Positions 22,772-36,600 of a DNA stretch of 64,000 nt are shown in pieces (the first letter of the stretch is position 1; every line of letters begins with the position of its first letter). The position numbers and the translations under genes were made by a program. Origin of the DNA: Xiphias gladius (taxonomy: Eukaryota; Chordata; Actinopteri; Istiophoriformes; Xiphiidae); assembly GCF_016859285.1 (NCBI RefSeq), contig NC_053401.1, positions 12,089,161-12,153,160 on the forward strand, read 5' to 3'. A model generated the notes under the pieces. The model had not been told where the DNA came from, ran no database searches, and saw only the letters and a program-made list of their open reading frames with translations.

Positions 22772-24437
22772 CTCAGACAAAAAGCTGCAGTTTCTGCTTT
22801 GAATCCACTCTTTTTATTCAACATGCTGTGTACTACATTATCCAAACAACTACCAAACTAATGTGCTTATCCTGTTTTATTACCATATAGCAGCCGTAAC
22901 TTGACTTTACATGGGATAAATAGGTGTGAAAGTGATCACTATAAAATACTGTGTAGCTACATAAGCAGGCTGGTTATTGTGGAAAAGTAGGCTTACAAAG
23001 AAGACTGGGGGATGTTCTGCGCAAGGAGTTAGGCAAGATTTTACAGAAAATTTCAAAAACAATTCTGCCAGGATAAATTTTGCAAGGTTTTATTACCAAT
23101 ACTAAGCAGGCAGTAAACGTTAAATACGTTTGGGAAGCAGACCTTTTATGTAAGGTACATCCTTGTAAACATGAGAGTAGAAGGCAAAGAGTGGACTGAC
23201 AAGAGATGATAATAGAACCCAGCCAGACTGGGTGAGAAAATTAGAAAACTTGAAAGTAAGGTTTTACTGGGGGATATTTCGCAGTAATCATGATATTTTA
23301 GATTTACATTTATGCTTGTAATACTTACATAGTTATATTGATTTATACATCATTTATACATCCCTGTACTTCTGCTGTATTTCTTGCTGTTTTTATTCCT
23401 TCTTTAAAACACCTTCAATTGGTTTTCTGAATGAAATTTTTAATATAATAAACTTACCTTGCCTGCAATGTGATTCCTACCCTGTACTACTCTGTGCCCC
23501 ACAATACACCACAGTATGTGATAACTCTTTGACCTAATACAATATTGACATTTTTTGATTAAACCCTTGGTCCTTGGTCCCGAAGTCCCAGTCCCAAATT
23601 TGCTGCCCTCAAGTGGAAGTGGAATACCTGAGTGCAATCTTCACTGCTCAGCTGTGTAGAAAACTTTTACGAACTTATTTTCTCCCACAGGATTTTATTG
23701 TAATGCTTTATGAAAACAGCCGGTACAGGAAGTGAAAGAGATTATTTCGTAACAGGGTTAAAACACATGATTACAAAGTGCCACATATGACTCACAGGTA
23801 ATAGTGTCATCCAAGTTGAGGAAATATTTTGTATATTTCACAGAGACAACAGTGCTTATAATTTTGTGATGGAATTTATAGCCTAAAGCACTAATACCTC
23901 TGCCCAAGTGATCAAAATAAACCAATCTGCTATGACAGAAATTAGGAGGAAAACTGGTTTAGTTAAATAAGGAGTGCTTTGAAGTATGATACATTGCTGG
24001 ATGTATCACATTTGTGCTACAAAAATATATTTTGACTTAAATACGGATTTTATATTTAAGTTTGGCTACTAGAATTAACTGTAGGTACTTTTTTCATCTT
24101 ACACGTAAAACTACAAACACGTGAAACTGACGCTTATTAATGTCCATGCTTTTGTAAATTTCTCCCTCTGTTCTCAGAATTAACTCAGAACTGCTACTCA
24201 TTGACCATGTAAGGAAAAGATTCTAATACTCAATTGTACTATTGCAAAACTCACACCCATAATGGGAGCAACTGAGCATCTTGAGTGTTAATACGACTTT
24301 GGAGTGTGTGTAAAACTGTATGGACACAAGACCAGTAACAGTAAACTGCTCTAAAGATTAGGAAAGCAATCATTCTAGAAGGTAGAGAAGCAAACGCCAC
24401 CCCCCACTGTAAACCTTTGGGAAATCCCTGTTTCTTC
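22772..24437. other. Convergent 3' ends of the two AKR1B genes
   Basis: No gene. Copy A has an AATAAA at 23447-23452 and copy B, read on the minus strand, has one at 23694-23699 (TTTATT on the plus strand). If both are used, the transcripts end within about 250 bp of each other without overlapping. Confidence 0.5.
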
Positions 24438-27400
24438 TCAGAATTCAGCATTGAATGGATAGTCCTTGTGCTTCGTGCTCCTATAGAGAGAAAAAAAAAA
24501 TGGTTGCCTGATACACAACATCTTTTGAAGAAAATGACAAAAATACAAAAAAAGTGCACAATGATATATAATCTCACCACTGCATGGGACAGGCTCTCCA
24601 GTTCTTGTTGAATCCCAACACAGTTTTCATTTCCTCCTCACTTAGTTCAAAGTCAAACACCTGCAACGATTTAAATAACAGTTTTCATGCATGAGCAAAA
24701 ATGGAAAGCAAATACAGCAGGCTGAGGGCTAATCCCAGAAAGTATCTCAACAATTTGTCAGCTAATTACTTGGAAATTCTCCTGAATGCGCTTAGGCGTG
24801 ATGGACTTGGGGATCACGATCACGTTCCTCTGAATTTGGAAGCGGATCAGGACCTGGCCGGGAGGGAGAAAGCATATTAACAAGTGAACGTGATCAGAGG
24901 TCATAACTTTTGGTGTAAGAACAGTTGGGGCAATGCAAATGGCATGTAAAATCGACCAAATTTTTCTCTCTGGCATCCATGTTAACGCCTACCACTGCGA
25001 TTGAGTTTAAACATCCTACTTTTCGACAAAAGAGGAACAAATATTCTTTTTTTGTGTGTGCACAACAACTCTTTAAAGCTTTGTTAAGTCCAGTTTCATT
25101 TTTAATTTATTTGAGCCAGTGTGAGTGCTGTACCTGAGCGGATGTCTTCTTGTGCTTTTCCGCAATGGCCTTAATGTTGGGATCCTCCAGAAGTGATGGG
25201 TCTTCTGGTTTAGCCCTGTAATTTAAATGCATCTCCCTTTTTTTGTATTACAGGGCTCACACAGATCGCATTCTTCTGCTTACAATCAAAGACAGACAAA
25301 ATAATGAAAATGCCTCACAAAAGGGCTTACTCTGAATCAAACGCTGCTACAAAGGCGGGCAGTTGTTAAACATTAACACCCTTTTTTTCAAAGCAACATG
25401 AGACAGCAAATAATTACATAAAATGTGGGTAAGTACTAAAATGTCAGAAGCGTGACAAAATACCACATAGAGACAAAGAGGAACAACAGTCACAAGTTGA
25501 TACTGACCAAAGTTATATGACAGGGGATGGGGGTGGACAAATACCGCATTGGCATTTGAGCAAATGTGACCCACTTTGAAACAGTGCGATGATGTATAAA
25601 ATATAATCCTTTACCCTCTCTCATTACCCGCCTGTTATTTTGTGATAACTATGACTCTCATGCTTACTGACCAGGGTCTATCAGGGGAGCCCAGGGGGCT
25701 GTAAGCTGTCACTGAGATGCCCTGAGAATGGCAGTAATTGACCAGCTTCTCCTGGGTCAGGTACGGGTGGCACTCCACCTAGCGGGACAAACACACAGCT
25801 CTTGGGAAGCATTGCAAACACCATGGAGTGTTGTCTAAACCAAAGTTAAAAAAAAAACATACCAAGTGGGCTACATATTTGTCATGTTATTCGGGCCATC
25901 AATAGATACTCCAAATGTTATTAGGCTATGTAGTATTTTTAAAAACATGTCCGAAGATTATTTTTGCTTTGTAAAATACAAGGAACAGTGGTGCTTTAAC
26001 TAACTGTAACCCTCCAGCCTTTGAAATGTTTCTAATATCTTGTCGAGGTCCTGACTGATACTGAGTTTTATACATAAATGGTTTTACAGTGACTTCAATC
26101 CACTGTTTATATTTTCATGTTTAAGGATACATCCGTTACCACTCCAAAGTCCATCTATTTTTCAAGAAATATTTTGAGCATGTTTTATTGAACGTAACAG
26201 AACTTTAGTTATACAGTAGACAAGCTGAGAAAGTGCTGAGGTGAGGTGCTCACACAGGATCTTATTTATGTTTGTAAACCATAAAAATGTTTTTACATCT
26301 TTAAATTATTGATATTGTCACTGATTTACAGGAATAATAGACTTTCAATGGAAAAAGGCACAAAAAACAAATTGGGATAACTGTTCTGAGCAATTATCAC
26401 TAAACATTTGTAAATTTCTACAGTCACCTCTGTCTTTTTTCTTGTATTTTGGATTCCTGGCTGTTTTATCATTTTGGTAATTAAACAGTAGTAAAAGTCA
26501 GAATTATAGCTGAATTTGTGGTAAATAAAAAAAATATCTTCAATTATCACCAACCATTACTTTAGTTTATTACTTCCTGCTTAGCCAAAGGACAGGATCT
26601 GGAAAATATAGTTTCAAATGTTCATTTGTATGGTTGCAAGCATCCTTTTAAGGGATAAATTCGCTGATGTTCAATTCTTTTGTTCCGTGTTTGGTGTGTA
26701 CGGTGACAAAGGGCAGAGGGAGAAGGGTGCTGTTATGTAACATACAACACAACCAGACAAAACAAGACATTTATGGTGAAAAATGGTTCTAAAAGTAAAA
26801 ATATAAGGTAACCCCTGCTAATTGGTCCAACCTGAGGGGAAACTGCCATGGCCCATTACAAATTAGCAAGACATTTAGATTGTTAACATTTATTTGTTAG
26901 ACCTGATATCAGGAGACAGATAATGCCATTATTTCCCCCCCTGTCCTTTTAAGAACAGTGATCTTGTGTGGTCTGTCTCGTGTCTGTTTTCTTTTTGCTC
27001 AGTAGCCTTGACTCAAACATGTTGTATCTAAAAAGGCTGCATATGTATGTGGTCTCTATATTTACCAGGTAAAATGGTGTTAGCTCTTTGTTCTACAAAT
27101 GTGTATCAAGCAGTAATCTCGCTGCAAGGTGACATTACTTGGGTAATGTTAGGTAATGGGTAATGCTCAAGTCCTTTAGCGTACCTGGTTGTTGGCAGGC
27201 TTGTATTTGAGTCCTGGCTTGTTGAGAATGGCTTCAATTTGCTCCTTGTTGAAGTTGGAGACACCGATAGCTTTGACCAAACCAGCGTCCATCAGTTCTT
27301 CCATCCCCTGAGAAAATTGACAATAAAAGACATGTTTACTCTCGGCTGAGTTTAAGTTTAGCGACTCTGGTTACTAAAACCAGTATGAGCTCCCGAGATG

Positions 27401-29769
27401 TCATCCAAACATAAAAAAAAATGTCATACAGTGGCAATAATTTGCTTCCACTGCTTTGCTACGGTCAACAGCTCACTGATCTCAGATTTTAAGATTGCAC
27501 TAGTCTAAACTGGTCTCAAAATACCCTGCTTAGATCCCTTAAACTGTAGCAACTTTTTGTGCATTTCAAAGTTCTCTTCTCCTTCTTCAGTCCTTGAAAA
27601 AGTTGGTTATGAACAACAAACAATTTACACGAGCAGAGTAGATCTTGACAAATTCTAATTTGGTTTTTAATCTTAACATAGTACAGACACTTTGCTGGAT
27701 ATCTGTGATAACCAACCTATGGCTGCTAACACTGGGCTTATGTCCACTTAGTTGTGGATCCTATTTGGTTTCAATGTACATGCCCCCACTGGGTAAAACT
27801 GTGTGTTCAGTTCTAAAAGAAAAATACAAGCAAGAGTAAAGGAAGACATTTATTTTCCTGTTTTATATTTCTTTTTGTTATTTTCCTGGTCATGAAGAGT
27901 TATGTTCGTATAGTGTTCCCAACAAGTTTTACCTTTTTGAATCTTCCGTCTGGTATAGATGAGTGTTTTTTCTGTTTAACTCACCTCCCATGTCTCAAGG
28001 AAGTGAGTATCATCACTGATTATCTCTCCTGTGCTGTCGACAGGAAAATCCTCACCGCCAGACTGTAACATGACAAAAAAATAACAGCCCTAAGGTTTAC
28101 ACTACATTATGATTTGGTGGCTTATTCTTAGATGTAACAATGACCTTCATACTTCATCCAAAACATGACTGCAGATAGCATAGTAAAAGGGCATTTAACA
28201 TAACGACTGCTCACACCAATAGACTCCACCAGCACGCAGAACACAAAGATTCATTTGTCTGTTTTCACATTTCTGGGTAACAACAGACATTAGTTTGCCT
28301 ACCGGAAAACCCATGGGCCAGTGCACTAGATAGAGGTCTAGGTAGTCCAGTTTAAGATCACTGAGAGTCTTCTCACAGGCTCTCCTCACCAGGGACTTCT
28401 CATGGAAAGTGCACCAAAGCTATGAAATGAAATGACAGAGCAGTCAGTGAGCAAACATGCATATTCAGGAATTCAGTACCAAAAAACAGTTTGTACTTAG
28501 TACCAATATATATATAAACAGGCAGCATCAATTTCAATGTTATTTTTGTCTGTGTGGCATTAATAACAATAAGGACACGCATATGTATTTCACGCAACAA
28601 CAACTCACCTTGCTAACGATGAAAAGATCCTCTCTCTTAACCACACCGTCCTTAATCATGGCCTGAACACCCTCTCCCACCTCTTCCTCGTTGTGGTAGA
28701 TATACGCCCCATCAATGTGCCTGTAACCTGCTGAGATGGCTGCTTTCACTGCCTCTGTAACCTTACCAGGGCCAGACTAATAAAACAGGACTGGTTAGCA
28801 ATACGGAGTGTGACTACTATTGACCTTGTAGCTTACCTTAACAGCAACTCTGTGTCCTCTAGACATACTATACAACAACATCATCACGGTAAATATTTAT
28901 TTGTAGACTGGCGATATCCATATATGATATCTGATCCATTTTTAGATAGTTGAAATGTAGCACTTGAGGATCAGCTCCAGTTAATATTTTGTGCCTAGGC
29001 AGGAATATTCGCAATACCTACAGTATCATGCCATTCTTTTATGGTAGGAGTCTGTATCTACTCATCAGCCCCATCTATTTCATTGCCAGCACTAATTGCC
29101 CATATTATTATATATTCTATAGAAGACAAAAGCAAGTACAGTAAAGCGGGAAACAATAGGGTTCTCAGATATTATAGATACTGTAATAATGTTGCTAACC
29201 ATAAGTACACAAAAACTCGGGTTGTCCCTGATGTCCACGAATGAAAGGAAATTTGCTGTACAAGCTGTGTAACGGCTGATAAAAAGCAAGGCAAGCACTG
29301 TAAGGATTAGGTAACACAATTGTTAGTGCCTATAAAAAAAACAGCAGCCTAGAGTCACTGCGACTTTAGTGGATGACACTAAGTGAAATGTCTATGCCCC
29401 CTAACTTGACCCAGCCCACGACAGTCAGGTTTCTAGTAACCTGCTATTTAAGTCCACCAGGCTTTAGCCTAAAGGTCGGTGCTACATGGCCTCTGGTCAA
29501 AGTGACGAAAACGTCGACTGGTAGACTAGTAGTAATTTACGTAAAAATGACTTTGAAATATCGGCAGGTATTTGGAGTTTTAACGACTATTTTATATAGT
29601 CTACGGGCATGCTCTCTTGTGACACGCCCAGCTAACTAGCTTCCTAACCACGTCAATTATTAAATGATGTGAGGCGGGATAGCAGAGTAAAAATAAAACG
29701 CACCTTCCATGTCCCCAGTCCGACAATGGGCATTTGTGCACCGGTGTTCAGTTTCACCGTTGTTGCCAT
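24438..29769 (-). CDS. akr1b1: Aldose reductase-type aldo-keto reductase (AKR1B), copy B
   Basis: Same enzyme family as copy A. Ten exons in transcription order: 29704-29769, 28609-28776, 28303-28419, 27985-28062, 27185-27307, 25672-25778, 25134-25215, 24770-24853, 24578-24660, 24438-24480. Their lengths (66, 168, 117, 78, 123, 107, 82, 84, 83, 43) equal those of copy A exactly; the product is 316 residues. The catalytic D44, Y49, K78 and H111 are present. LVHWPMG keeps the active-site tryptophan, and NWRAC keeps the residue equivalent to Cys298. The cofactor segment is [11 protein letters not shown], as in human. The C-terminus is [11 protein letters not shown]. Exon 1 reads [22 protein letters not shown] in two parts of the family N-terminus. 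The start at 29769 was preferred to an in-frame ATG at 29838, whose extra 23 residues are not family-like. It looks like the more canonical aldose reductase of the pair. Confidence 0.95.
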
Positions 29770-31300
29770 TTCGCCGAAAGACGTAGAGAGCCCGCGTGCG
29801 GTCCTGTCGGTCGAGGAGAAACAGCAAGGGTAGAGCACAGATTTTAGCAGAGCTGCGGCATCGTCGATCGATTAATGGTGCCTTGTAATTCCTTTGACAT
29901 TTAGGTTAAGTGAGGCCACACCCTGCAGGAGCCCCGCGGTCCCGTCAGTCCGGTTTTAATAGGCAGTATCGTCTAAATCGCGGGGTAATAGTGATGTGGG
30001 GGACCGTGGCAAACCCAGGCACCCTTTTTTCTTAACTGAGACTGTTGGCGTTGTTAGCGGTAGAAGAAGTTTAAGTAAAACTGGCACACTGTAAAAAAAA
30101 AAAAAAAAAAAAAAAATACTCTGTTATAACAAGTTCTGCATTCAAAACTGTGTTTAAGTAAAAGTTACCTACAGGTATTATATTCAATTGTGCTTAAATT
30201 AAGGCTAGTGAAAGGCTGTTCGAGGTGTAACTAATTTCCAATTTTAATAACTTCATTTATAGCTGGTTTAATCAATAATAATGCATCATATTTATTAGTT
30301 AACCATATGTTTTGTGTACAATGCTAAAGAACGAATTACTACCCACGTCAGATAAATGTAGAAGAATGAAAAGTACGATATTTAAAATGAAGCACAAGTA
30401 TCACACGCATGGAACTTAAATGCAATACTTCGGTAAATACTTCCCGCTACCGGTGTTAAGAAGGCTGCTGAACCCCGTGGATGCAATAATTCTTAACTTA
30501 ACTGCAGTTTACTAAGCCACTCGTTAATTCATTTGGTTGCATTCCACTGAAACGCACGACAGAACTACGGTGTGCAGCATTTAGATACGTTTTGCAGGTT
30601 GTTTTAAATGTATTTTTAAACGTCTCTGTGCAATTAAAGTAGGATGATTGGTGACCCCTAAACAATTTCCAAGGAGCCAATATAGCTTCCAGACTAACCA
30701 CACCAAAATAAAACCTGCTTTGTGCCTTTTTCTTCAAGCTTTTGTTGGTTCTGCCACTGAACCATTAGAGGGCACCATTACCACACTTACCAAACGTGAG
30801 ACTGTCTCCTCAAATTACCCAACTGAGGCTCTAAAGTAACATAATTATATAATTACATACATTAGCAAATTTGGGCAGTAATTACAGTGACTGAAATGAT
30901 TGATCAGTACTGTTCATTTCACTTAAGGCTCTCATAAACCTCATGCTCACATCCAATATTTTATTTAATTTCTCTCCATAGAGAAAAATGCTTTTTGAAC
31001 TAACATCAGGTCATTGTCCAGCATATTACAGAGATTACATTCTTTTTAATCCGTCTTTATTATTTCAATTACAACTTCCCCATGGCATAATGCTTACATT
31101 TTAAAGGAGATGTGCGCCATTGTGAACGTATACACACACACCAGCCTTAAACCCTAAGGGACAACTGAGAGAGGGAACAAATACAAGGTGTCTTTTTTTT
31201 TTGGTCAACATCAGATAAAAACCTCACAGACCTTTAACTGAGCCATTCAACACTCTGAGAAGAAGATAAGAGAGGGAGAAGAGAGCGATATAAAAAACGT
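29770..31300. other. Upstream region of AKR1B copy B
   Basis: The first 250 bp (to about 30030) are comparatively GC-rich and probably hold the promoter and 5' UTR of copy B. An A-run lies at 30093-30116. The rest is AT-rich with no supported gene. Confidence 0.4.
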
Positions 31301-33450
31301 ACAAAGGGAAAAGTTATGGGAGCCAGCAACCACTGTGTACCTCACAATGGCTCTCGCTAAAGTTTGTGTCTCTTTTGATCTTCTCCCGGCTGGATGCCTG
31401 CTTTTCAGGCCATGTCGCCTCTGATGTCACTTCAGACACAGCAGGGCCTTTTGCTTGCCTGCAAACTGTCAAAGTACCCCAGGAATCAAACACTGTCGCA
31501 TGCTGGCATGATCAAAGACCCACAGGTAAACCAGACACAAGACACAGCCACATACAATTGCCATCTGGGGGTGGGGTTGGGGGTTCATTTCAGAGGCTCT
31601 TATTTTGGGTCTGCAGGCAGGTACCATTTCATTGTACCGAGTTCATCGATTAGAATGAAGGAAAAGAGAGACAACCAGGCATTTGAAGATACAACAGAGG
31701 CCCAGAATAAAACCAGGTGCCTTTCAAGGAAACTTTTGGACAAAGAGTGTCGACTTAGGCAAGGTTTCCGAGTGTGTCTCTCAAAGAATCTGAAGGAAAA
31801 AGGGGGAAATATTCATAAGCTATAGACAGAGAGGGATGGTGGTATGACAAATAAATATATAGATCACAATGAGCTACTGTCTCCTTTTCTATTATGTGTA
31901 GCCATAATGAATCCTCAGTGCAGCTGGTGGTGTCTATTCTTTCGTAGGCTGTACATCAGATCAGACACTGATCTGGGTCGATCTGGGTCATAATCTCCGC
32001 CCATAAATCTAATGTCAAATATCAGCTATTGCCGAGTTTGCTCACGCACTCGCATGCTGCATATTTTGTCTATCCAACAATAACAAGATCAGGGCGAGAA
32101 ATCCCTATGTCATAAGTAAATCAAGGTCATTTGTCAAGCGCATGGCATGTTCTTGGATATAAGGGAGATTATTCGGCCTGATTTGAGCCCTGCAGAGATC
32201 ATGGAAAACATTTCTTTAAAACCTACAATAGTCCCACTAATATCTGGATTAGGTAGACAGTCTAAATTGATTGAAAGCCAAAACTATTAGTCGATTAATT
32301 CAATTGACGATCAGCAACAGTTATCTGCAACAATTTTGACATTGATCAGTTGTTTACATTATTTTTTAAGCCAATATGACAAAAAATTACTTGATCTAGC
32401 CTCAAAAATTTAAATATTTGCTAGTTATCTCTGTCTTCTGTGAGAGTACATTTAATGTTTTGGATTTGGACTGTTTGTCAAACAAAAAAAGCAGTTTGAA
32501 AATGTCACCTCGGGTTCAGAGAAGATGTGCTGCAAATCTTTCATTATATTTTGTAATATTTATAGACCGAAAAGCTAGTCACTTAATCAAGAATGAAAAT
32601 AATGGTTAGCTGCAATGTTAAATTGATTCTATTTGCAGCTTAAAATATGATAAAAATATATCATACAGCATATGATCAAAAAGATAGTGGAACATATACA
32701 TGTGGCACATGTTCAATATTACAATAACAATTGTTCATCCATGCAGAAGACTTTAGAACATTCTGTTAATGTAATTTTATAGCATTTTACTGTTACATGT
32801 GAAATTGAATCTTATGTTTCTATTGCACTAAATCAGTTAAGGCAATTTTAGCAATGTAACATGGCTACTACAGTTTCATACTGGCGTATTATGTGAGGAA
32901 AAGCGTCACCACTACAAGCATGTACGCTCTGACGTAAAACCCATCTAATTTCAGACAACAGAGGACTTTAGTGGCAATGCTGTTGTTATGTGAATGGTCA
33001 CATAGCATTAAAATTGTGTTAAAGCCTTGCTAATGTGAACAACAGAGGCCAAGAGAATGCTGCCGCGTCTACCAGAATAGTTCAGACGATTTGTTTAGAG
33101 TAATGTCATGGAATGTATGTGTGAAAGGGCTTTTATAATAACTTAACCAGCATGTCCGGAGTTTTTACTAGTTTCTTCTTCTTAGCATTCCGATTCCCTT
33201 CCCTCAGCCGTCAGATCCTGGAAGCAAGTATTTGTGAACAGGGCTCGTTTGAAAGCTATAATATTACACAGTACACAATAAAATATGGTGTCTTGTCAAC
33301 CTACTCTGGAATACGGCACTATGAGCAAACATGCTCACTGAAATACTTCAATACATACTTGTATACTCACTGAAACTCCAGGCGTGTTTTTTTTTTTTTT
33401 TTTTCAAGTTTCACAAGAATTGCAACTGTGCAAAAAGGTTATAAATCAAA
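31301..33450. other. Gene desert, first part
   Basis: No supported gene. An open frame of 143 codons at 31394-31825 has no recognisable domain and no codon pattern that convinces me. A T-run lies at 33387-33404. Confidence 0.4.
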
Positions 33451-33454
33451 TGCA

Positions 33455-33640
33455 ATTTAGCCACAGTGGCGGCGTGGCGTGGCGTCAGTTGGGCGATGCG
33501 TCCACCACTGAAATATCTCAACACATTTTGGTCGGATTGCCATGAAATTTGGACCAGACATTCATATTCCCCTCAGGGTGAACTATAACATTCTGAGGAA
33601 TGTTAGGATGTTACTTACTTAATTATTTTTCCCCTCTTCC
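33455..33640. repeat. Fish interspersed repeat fragment
   Basis: The stretch 'ctgaaatatctcaacacattttggtcggattgccatgaaatttggaccagacattcat' type sequence (written here only as description; see about 33507-33570) is a very common dispersed motif in percomorph genomes as I recall. The family was not identified. Confidence 0.5.
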
Positions 33641-36600
33641 ACTAACGGGTAACTTGACATCTGGGCTTGTTATACTTTAATTTTGTAACAATGTAATGAA
33701 CCTTTGTGTCTTTAGCTTTCTGCTCAAGTGAATCCATACTGTGCTGAAGCTTTGTATTGTCCAAAATGATTTCAGATTTCTGGTTTCAGATTATCATAAC
33801 AAGTGATTGTGATTATTTCATAATAATTAACAGTGAGTGGGATTGTAACTTTTAGCTATGTAGATCTTCCTGATCTGGTATGGATCCAAAATAACCGCTA
33901 TTGTGTATTTTACATATATCCTGTGGACACACACATATACCCACATAGTCTTGGCCTTGTCGGTGAGCAAAGGTGTGTCCTCTCTGGCCCCTCAGACATG
34001 GTTTGGTTTTTGGCTTGATTAACCACTTAGTTCAGTCTCTCAGACACAAGATTGCAGGGAAAAAGCAAGTAATGAAGTGCTTTTGAATTTGCATTCCTGA
34101 GAGCTTTCGCAGACGCCTTGATTTCAGTCTGCCTCTGCTGTTTGTTCTTTGTCAAGAGATGTCTGCTATTTTAACGGTAACATGTAACAAGTGTCCATCC
34201 AGCCTCCTCCATATTGCTCCCTCATCAACCTAACTGCCATGAATAAACACAATCAACATGCAACTTAAAGGGAATTTGGGGGCTTTTTCTCTCAGTTCGT
34301 CACTGATGGGTTGTTCATCATTGTCATTATGCAGATTGCAGTGTGGCCACGAATGCAGTATCAGAGCCCTTTTCCTCTAGAATGAAATGTCACCGTTTCA
34401 TAAGACTGACCAAAAACACTTGTGTTTTTTGTTCTTACAAGCTGAGCAGCGCTGATCAGTTATGGACAAACTGTCTCAAGAATATGAAATTAACAGCATT
34501 CAGTCTACACTTGAAAGTCAAGCCTTAATATTTACTATCGACCTTGACAACAACATCAAAGTGTGAATGCTGCATTATCGGCTGAAGTATCTTGTAATTT
34601 ACCAGGTAAGTGCCATGATTTTGTTGAGAATTTCCAGAAAAATTCAAACGTTTGCAAAGTTATATACAACAGACAATATTGTAAAACTAACATTTGTTTT
34701 TGTAACTTTTAAAGTTTTTAAATCTATTGGATTTATGGGTAACCATGATTATGCAACACAATGACTTGCAAGAATCAGTGATTATTTCTGTCTTGGATAT
34801 AGGGGCAGGTGACAAACAAGCTTCCCTTTGCACCCCGCTCCTGGGTGCTAGAAAAAAGAGGAAACACAATCTGGTTTAAATCTGGGGGCCTTTCATTGGT
34901 CAGTGCTTCCAGGAATGATTAAACATCAGAATGGACGTAGATCAACAAGCAAGTTAAATAGAAGTTGGATTTTGGAGTAGATAAGTAGACACATACTATA
35001 CCAAGGGGACCTGTCTTCCATAACCTCTGAACTAAAGGTAATTTAGATTCCCTTTTTTTTGTCAAATACACAGACTAGCAAATAACATAGTCCTGTAATT
35101 ATACGGTGTGCTATAATGTGTCTAAGGGATAAAGAAGCCCATCACCACATTTCTCCACAAGCAGCATCCTGTTTTAACAGGAAGTTTGTTAGTGCCAAGT
35201 TGGAATGTTTTTGGATGTAAGGAACACTTTTTTTTGGCTCTTAAATCCATGTATTTCTTGTTCATAGATATCTAGAGATAATACAAAATTTAAGAATGCA
35301 TATATTTTGGTTAGATAAGGGCACTTTTAAAGAGGGACACATACTTCTCTGAGATTCCTGAGATGGAGATTTTGGAGATGAAAGAGAATGTTTACTATAA
35401 TAATCTGCCCCAGGTTATTGTTATAGTTATGCTATCTGACAAAACAAAGACCTGTCATTTTGTTACTGTATATCGTCTCAAGCATCTGAAATAAATGGAT
35501 TTTAATTATTGTTACTGCATTATTTTTCTTTTTAAAATGGTTTTTGTCTAAATACTTTTCACAGTCAATGCCATGTAATTTTCTAAATTTTTACTTAGAT
35601 GTAAAAATGGTAAATGGACTTTTGCTCCTCTCTGTACTCATATTATTTCATGAAATTGACTTTGTAAAAGATTACCATGCTGCATTAGTTCTTGTGTCCC
35701 TCATGTCACTTTGTAAACATCTTGTCCTAGCGTGAGCACGTTGTATGTTTGTTTGAGTGCAGCTTTGAGAGGTCAGAATGACAAAGCGGGAAAATCTTTA
35801 AAGTTCCTCATGGGGTACTTCCTCATTTTTAGTCACCTGATATTATTTACAATATGGAAAAGAAAAAAACCCTGCGAACTTCTCCAATCTTGCATCATGG
35901 GAAAGATGTTTTCAGAGCTGTGTATGCGTGTGCATGTTTGGGGCTGGGGAGGGGGATATCCGTGTGGATAGAATGAGCCAAAGGGCAAAGAAGGTGGTCA
36001 TGTGTAAAGGCCTCATGGGACGATGAGTCACAACCACGATGACTAGATCGTTTTTTTTCCCCTCAAAGTATTTTGAACAAAATATCTGTCAGAAATAATC
36101 CTAGAAAGCAAAGAGGCTGAATTGAGGATTTCAGTTTTTTGAGGATAGGAGTGTGCAATAGCAGAGATGTGTGCCGTGCCACATGGCTGGGTGTATGTTC
36201 AGAGGATGGGGTGCAAACTTGGTGTAGTGTGCAGCGCTGCTTTGAAATTAGGGTTTGTGCACAGGGCACTCCATGAGTATTGCTATTTTATTGAGAGATC
36301 ATTCTTGTCTGAGTCATGGCTTGACAGGAAAGTCATTTAGAAACAGCTGATGACACCCACACACACACGTCTTCTCAAACATTTGTGGACTTTTTTTTTC
36401 TTATCATAGTTTTGCGGAGCCTTAAGTTGCAGTTTCACGAGGGAAATGATGAAAATGTCTTTTTTTAAGATGTTGAATGAGTGCATACGACACCATCTAG
36501 TGCTTAATCTGGAAATGACAACTTGGATTTGAAATACATTTCAAAAGAAGTACATTATTGCATTTCTTTATGCCCTGTCCATGATTGTTTCCCCTTAAAA

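Noticed and set aside
29767-29838. Upstream in-frame ATG for AKR1B copy B
   Set aside because: It would add 23 residues absent from the AKR1B family; the ATG at 29769 starts the conserved N-terminus.
31394-31825. 143-codon open frame in the gene desert
   Set aside because: No domain, no splice partners, and an overlapping frame in another phase; expected by chance in this length.
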